Source of the DNA: CAILZL01 sp050248275
Lineage (GTDB): Bacteria; Pseudomonadota; Gammaproteobacteria; Steroidobacterales; Steroidobacteraceae
Assembly (NCBI GenBank): GCA_050248275.1
Contig: JBFWSR010000005.1
Location: 62,001-126,000, forward strand
Direction of reading: 5' to 3'
Length of the DNA: 64,000 nt
In this document: piece by piece, positions 59,906 to 64,000 of the stretch
Numbering within the stretch: the first letter of the stretch is position 1
How the letters are laid out: each line of letters starts with the position of its first letter
The notes under the pieces: model-generated
Databases searched by the model: none
The model's input: only the letters and a program-made list of their open reading frames with translations
Told to the model about the DNA's origin: nothing
Translations under genes and position numbers: made by a program

Positions 59906-61951
59906 TTACAACAAGGGCACCAGCAGCAGCGCCACGATGTTGATGATCTTGATCAGCGGATTGATGGCTGGGCCGGCGGTGTCCTTGTAAGGGTCGCCCA
60001 CGGTGTCGCCGGTCACGGCTGCCTTGTGAGTGTCGGAACCCTTGCCGCCGAAGTTGCCTTCCTCGATGTATTTCTTGGCGTTGTCCCAGGCGCCACCGCC
60101 AGTACACATGGAGATGGCGACAAACAGACCAGTGACAATGGTGCCAATCAACAGACCGCCCAGCGCCTTGATGCCCGCGCCGGGTCCCATCAGGGCGTTC
60201 ATGCCGAAGGCCACCACGACAGGCACCAGAATCGGCAGCAGCGAAGGCACGATCATTTCCTTGATGGCGGCCTTGGTGAGCATGTCCACGGCCGTGCCGT
60301 ATTCGGGCTTGGCCGTGCCTGCCATGATGCCGGGGATTTCCTTGAACTGACGCCGTACTTCCACCACGACGGAACCCGCGGCGCGACCCACGGCTTCCAT
60401 GGCCATGGCGCCGAACAGGTAGGGCACCAGACCGCCGATGAACAAACCGATGATTACGGCCGGATCGGACAGGCTGAAGTCCTGCAACTTGCCGGCGGCT
60501 TCGAGGTTGTGCGTGTAGTCGGCAAACAGCACCAGTGCTGCGAGACCGGCCGAACCAATGGCGTAGCCCTTGGTGACAGCCTTGGTGGTGTTGCCGACGG
60601 CATCCAGCGCATCGGTGATCTTGCGCACTTCTTTCGGCAGGCCGGACATTTCGGCAATGCCGCCGCCGTTGTCGGTGATCGGGCCGTAGGCATCCAGCGC
60701 CACGATCATGCCGGTCATGGACAGCATCGCGGTGGCGGCAATGGCAATGCCGTACAGACCTTCGTAATGATAGGCGCCATAAATCGCAGCACACACCGCC
60801 AGCACCGGCAGTGCCGTGGACTTCATCGACACGGCCAGACCGGCAATCACATTGGTGCCATGGCCGGTTTGCGAGGCTGCCGCCACGTAGCGCACCGGGC
60901 CGTATTCCGTCGCCGTGTAATATTCGGTGATCCAGATCAGCGCGGCGGTGAGCAGCAGGCCGATCACCGCACAGGCGAACATGCCGGAGGATTGTTCACC
61001 CATCATCTTTTGAGTGACAAACCAGAACGCAATCAGCGCCAGCACGCCGGAAACCAGCACACCGCGATATAGCGCATTCATGATCTTGCCGCCTTCGCGT
61101 GCGGTGACGAAGAAGGTGCCGACGATGGAGGCAAAGATGGATACCGCACCCAGCGCCAGCGGGTAGAGCAGATAGGTCAGATTCAGGCTGCCATCCGCAT
61201 TCTTGAACAACAGACCGCCCAGCACCATGGTGGCCACCACAGTGACCGCATAGGTTTCAAACAGGTCGGCCGCCATGCCGGCGCAGTCGCCGACATTGTC
61301 ACCGACGTTGTCGGCGATCACCGCCGGGTTGCGCGGATCGTCTTCGGGAATGCCGGCTTCCACCTTGCCCACCAGATCCGCGCCCACGTCCGCGCCCTTG
61401 GTGAAGATGCCGCCGCCCAGTCGTGCAAAGATGGAGATCAGCGAGCCGCCAAAAGCCAGACCCACCAGCGAATGCAGCGCCGTTGCTTCACCGACATGAT
61501 CTTTAAGCGCCCAGAAATAGCCGGTGACGCCCAGCAAACCCAGACCCACCACCAGCATGCCCGTGATGGCGCCGCCGCGAAACGCGACCTGCAAGGCGGC
61601 ATTCAGGCTCTGGCTGGCGGCATGCGCGGTGCGCACATTGGCGCGCACCGACACATTCATGCCGATGTAGCCGGCCAGTCCCGACAGGATTGCGCCGACT
61701 GCAAAGCCGCCGGCCGTTTCCCAGTTGAGCGCGAAACCCAACACCAGGAACAACACCACGCCGACAATGGCAATGGTGGAATACTGACGGTTGAGATAAG
61801 CCTTGGCGCCGGCCTGAATCGCCGCAGCGATTTCCTGCATGCGGGCATTGCCCGGCGACTGCCTGTTGATCCAACTGACGAATACGCCGCCATAAATCAG
61901 GGCGGCGATACCGGCTCCGATAGCGAGCCACAAGACTTGATCCGTGGACAT
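59906..61951 (-). CDS. hppA: Proton-translocating pyrophosphatase HppA (K+-independent)
   Basis: A 681-residue multi-span membrane pump that couples PPi hydrolysis to proton export. Signatures are KGADVGADLVGKVEAGIPED, NPAVIADNVGDNVGD and AYGPITDNGGGIAEMS. The residue deciding potassium dependence is Lys in VGNTTKAVTKG, as in K+-independent proton pumps; K+-dependent forms have Ala there. AGGGG precedes the ATG. It follows pfp by 74 bases and very likely shares its transcript. Confidence 0.96.
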   Translation of the reverse strand: MSTDQVLWLAIGAGIAALIYGGVFVSWINRQSPGNARMQEIAAAIQAGAKAYLNRQYSTIAIVGVVLFLVLGFALNWETAGGFAVGAILSGLAGYIGMNVSVRANVRTAHAASQSLNAALQVAFRGGAITGMLVVGLGLLGVTGYFWALKDHVGEATALHSLVGLAFGGSLISIFARLGGGIFTKGADVGADLVGKVEAGIPEDDPRNPAVIADNVGDNVGDCAGMAADLFETYAVTVVATMVLGGLLFKNADGSLNLTYLLYPLALGAVSIFASIVGTFFVTAREGGKIMNALYRGVLVSGVLALIAFWFVTQKMMGEQSSGMFACAVIGLLLTAALIWITEYYTATEYGPVRYVAAASQTGHGTNVIAGLAVSMKSTALPVLAVCAAIYGAYHYEGLYGIAIAATAMLSMTGMIVALDAYGPITDNGGGIAEMSGLPKEVRKITDALDAVGNTTKAVTKGYAIGSAGLAALVLFADYTHNLEAAGKLQDFSLSDPAVIIGLFIGGLVPYLFGAMAMEAVGRAAGSVVVEVRRQFKEIPGIMAGTAKPEYGTAVDMLTKAAIKEMIVPSLLPILVPVVVAFGMNALMGPGAGIKALGGLLIGTIVTGLFVAISMCTGGGAWDNAKKYIEEGNFGGKGSDTHKAAVTGDTVGDPYKDTAGPAINPLIKIINIVALLLVPLL

Positions 61952-61988
61952 CGAATTACCCCTGGTTTCAGTTTGTTATTTGTAACGA

Positions 61989-62013
61989 GGAGCCATCGCC
62001 GGGCGATGGCTCC
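61989..62013. other. Strong hairpin between pfp and hppA
   Basis: GGAGCCATCGC (61989-61999) pairs perfectly over 11 bp with GCGATGGCTCC (62003-62013) around a three-base loop. No T-run follows on either strand. It may partly terminate or stabilise the pfp-hppA transcript so that the two genes are expressed at different levels. Confidence 0.5.
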
Positions 62014-62025
62014 TGCCGACTATAA

Positions 62026-63309
62026 CTAGAGCTTGAACCCGGTTGAAAGCTTTTTGCGCAGCGCCGTGTTTTTCAGCACCACGTATTGCGGCAGGCCATC
62101 CTTGTAGGGTGGATAGTCCTCACCCTTGATCAGGGGAGCGAGATAGCGCCGCGCCTTGGCGGTGATGTGAAAGCCATCGGCAGTGATGTAGTCACGCGGC
62201 AGCATCTTTTCCACGTTCGCGACCTTGCTCAGCGGCGCCGTGCCGATCTTCCAGCGATACGGTTTGTCGGAAACGCGCACGATGGTGGGCATGACCGAGT
62301 TATGACCTTTCAAGGCCAGCTCCACGGCGGCCTTGCCCACGGCATAGGCCTGTTCCACGTCCACCTTGGAGGCAATGTGGCGCGCGGCGCGCTGCAGGTA
62401 GTCCGCCACCGCCCAGTGATATTTGTAACCCAGTTTGTCCTTGACCAGTTGCGCAACCACCGGCGCGACGCCGCCCAGCTGGGCATGACCGAAGGCGTCG
62501 CGCAGACCGGCATCGGACAGAAACTTGCCTTCGGCGTTCTTGACGCCTTCCGACACCACAATGGCGCAGTAACCGAACTTGTCCACGCATTCCTTGACGC
62601 GCGCACACAGCTTGTCGGCGTCCAGCGCAATTTCCGGGAACAGGATGATATGCGGGGCATCGCCCGCCTTTTCCGCGGCCAGGCCCCCGGCGGCGGCAAT
62701 CCAGCCGGCATGCCGGCCCATGACTTCGAGAATGAATACCTTGGTGGAGGTCTTGGCCATGGACGCGACATCGAAGCCTGCTTCGCGAATGGAGACCGCC
62801 ACATATTTGGCGACCGAGCCGAAGCCGGGACAGCAGTCGGTGATGGGCAGATCGTTATCCACTGTTTTAGGGACATGAATGGCATGAATGGGATAGCCCA
62901 TGCGTTCCGCCAGTTGCGATACCTTCCAGCAGGTGTCGGCTGAATCGCCGCCGCCGTTGTAGAAAAAATAGCCGATGTCGTGCGCCTTGAAGACTTCGAT
63001 CAGGCGTTCGTACTGCGCCGGGTTGTCCTCGAACTTCTTCAGCTTGTAACGCGCCGAGCCGAAGGCGCCCGAGGGCGTATGGCGCAGGGCGCGGATGGCG
63101 GCGGCCGATTCCTTGCTGGTGTCGATCAAATCCTCGGTCAGCGCGCCGACGATGCCGTGTCGTCCCGCAAAGACCTTGCCGATCCTGTTCTTGTGCTTGC
63201 GGCAGGCTTCGATCACGCCACAGGCAGAAGCATTGATGACGGCGGTGACGCCGCCCGATTGAGCGTACATTGCATTTCTGGGGGCATTGCGTGGACGCAG
63301 CTTGGGCAT
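62026..63309 (-). CDS. pfp: PPi-dependent 6-phosphofructokinase
   Basis: A 427-residue phosphofructokinase that uses PPi reversibly for fructose-6-phosphate phosphorylation. PPi use is indicated by GGGDSADT (Asp where ATP enzymes have Gly) and PKTVDNDLP (Lys where ATP enzymes have Gly). EVMGRHAGWIA is the fructose-6-phosphate site. The N-terminus NAMYAQSGGVTAVINAS is typical of the PPi group. It precedes hppA on the same strand; the same linkage is known in methanotrophs. Confidence 0.95.
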   Translation of the reverse strand: MPKLRPRNAPRNAMYAQSGGVTAVINASACGVIEACRKHKNRIGKVFAGRHGIVGALTEDLIDTSKESAAAIRALRHTPSGAFGSARYKLKKFEDNPAQYERLIEVFKAHDIGYFFYNGGGDSADTCWKVSQLAERMGYPIHAIHVPKTVDNDLPITDCCPGFGSVAKYVAVSIREAGFDVASMAKTSTKVFILEVMGRHAGWIAAAGGLAAEKAGDAPHIILFPEIALDADKLCARVKECVDKFGYCAIVVSEGVKNAEGKFLSDAGLRDAFGHAQLGGVAPVVAQLVKDKLGYKYHWAVADYLQRAARHIASKVDVEQAYAVGKAAVELALKGHNSVMPTIVRVSDKPYRWKIGTAPLSKVANVEKMLPRDYITADGFHITAKARRYLAPLIKGEDYPPYKDGLPQYVVLKNTALRKKLSTGFKL

Positions 63310-63412
63310 AAGCGGGCCTCTGTGAAATCCTGAAGGTTACGTGGTTGCAGCCGTCAATACGGTTGCATGTTGCGCAGCATAGCCGACCTGCAATACTGGC
63401 CGGAATCCATGA

Positions 63413-63432
63413 TTGCATGGATATCCATGCAA
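63413..63432. promoter_or_regulatory. Perfect 20-bp palindrome between pfp and adk
   Basis: TTGCATGGATATCCATGCAA reads identically on both strands. It lies 100 bases from each of the two divergent starts (63309 and 63531), the place for a regulator that controls one or both. It resembles an operator for a dimeric regulator; the regulator is unknown. Confidence 0.5.
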
Positions 63433-63530
63433 AGGCCGTCGTCGCAGTAGCTTTTACTCAAGCGGTTGCGGTAAGTTGCGACAAATAAACATTCTCTCTC
63501 CTGGCCGTTTCTCTCATGGGGTTTGTTCAT

Positions 63531-64000
63531 ATGCGTATCGTTCTGCTCGGCGCACCTGGTTCTGGCAAGGGCACACAGGCACAACGGCTGCAGGCCAAAT
63601 TTGGCGTGCCGCAGGTTTCCTCAGGCGACTTGCTGCGCGATGCCGTGGCCCGCAAGACCGACCTGGGTCTGAAGGCCAAGGCGGCAATGGAAGCTGGGCA
63701 GCTGGTGTCCGACGAAATCGTGCTGGGCCTGATCCGTGAGCGCCTGGCGCAGCCCGATGCCAGTAATGGTTTCATTCTGGATGGCTTCCCGCGCAACAGC
63801 GACCAGGCCGCCACTCTGTCCAAACTGCTGGTGGACATTGGCCAGCCGCTGGAAGCGGTGCTGCTGATGGATGTACGCACCAAGACCCTTATCGAACGCT
63901 TGGCCGGCCGCCGCGTTTGCCGCAGCTGCGGCGCCGTGCACAGCGTCGCTGCGTTGCCAGCTCCCGATGCGCCCTGCAGCAAGTGCGGTGGCGAGTTATA
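63531..64000 (+). CDS. adk: Adenylate kinase (cut by window edge)
   Basis: The first ~156 residues of adenylate kinase, which equilibrates ATP+AMP with 2 ADP. The P-loop is GAPGSGKGTQ, then SSGDLLRDAVA, GFILDGFPRN and the LID with four cysteines (CRSCG and CSKCGG), so the LID binds zinc, as in many Gram-positive and some Gram-negative enzymes but not E. coli. ATG 63531; the rest is beyond base 64000. Confidence 0.96.
   Translation, partial: MRIVLLGAPGSGKGTQAQRLQAKFGVPQVSSGDLLRDAVARKTDLGLKAKAAMEAGQLVSDEIVLGLIRERLAQPDASNGFILDGFPRNSDQAATLSKLLVDIGQPLEAVLLMDVRTKTLIERLAGRRVCRSCGAVHSVAALPAPDAPCSKCGGEL

Overview
The window is a compact chromosomal segment of a Gammaproteobacterium. The ubiE-ubiJ-ubiB ubiquinone operon, Kdo/lipid A genes (waaA, kdkA, an LpxL-type acyltransferase), tolC, plsB, hrpB, lhr and two Tat-exported high-potential iron-sulfur proteins point to a respiring Gram-negative. 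The order cannot be fixed from sequence alone. Genes are densely packed, G+C is fairly high, and almost every long open frame that does not match a family is the antisense shadow of a real gene. No rRNA, tRNA, CRISPR array or transposase was found.

Layout. 1-9.7 kb (minus strand): acetyl-CoA synthetase (cut by the window edge), HIT protein, DUF4404 and DUF6491 proteins, HrpB helicase, a YpfJ-type zinc peptidase, an RsuA/RluB pseudouridine synthase and an NdvB-like GH17-GT2 beta-glucan synthase. 9.9-13.5 kb: a small outer-membrane barrel (plus), then on minus methionine aminopeptidase, two tandem HiPIPs and a two-repeat SPOR-like protein. The SPOR-like gene has a clear class I cyclic-di-GMP (GEMM) riboswitch in its leader and a hairpin that could hide its ribosome site. 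14-22.8 kb (plus): an orphan contractile-tail sheath protein, an alpha/beta hydrolase, a lipoprotein, plsB, a YkgJ protein, a frameshifted membrane-protein gene and a CopA-type copper ATPase. 23-27 kb: a VIT transporter and the ubiEJB operon. 26.9-29.7 kb is the one accessory patch: lower G+C, a PD-(D/E)XK/DUF3883 nuclease-like gene, a VOC protein, a DUF2283 pair and a fragment repeated in lhr. 29.7-44.4 kb: an LLM flavin oxidoreductase, then a trehalose/alpha-glucan cluster, glgE-treS/mak-treZ-treY on minus facing a glgX carrying an unusual C-terminal extension. 44.7-53.8 kb: Lhr helicase, a thioesterase, an NDUFS6-like zinc protein, a glycosyltransferase, kdkA, the acyltransferase and waaA. 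53.9-59.8 kb: pcm-like/rhodanese/tolC operon, a GGDEF-EAL protein preceded by a leader with an intrinsic terminator, and an SGNH hydrolase. 59.9-64 kb: a proton-pumping pyrophosphatase and PPi-dependent phosphofructokinase operon, and adenylate kinase (cut by the edge).

How the parts fit. The trehalose cluster can form a loop: GlgX and TreY/TreZ open alpha-glucan to trehalose, TreS-Mak turns trehalose into maltose-1-phosphate, and GlgE polymerises it back; no glgB, glgA or glgC is in the window. HppA, PPi-PFK, adenylate kinase and Acs all deal with PPi or AMP. Cyclic-di-GMP appears twice, as riboswitch ligand and as substrate or product of the GGDEF-EAL protein. The most promising unexplained unit is the riboswitch-controlled SPOR-like gene back-to-back with a lone tail-sheath gene.
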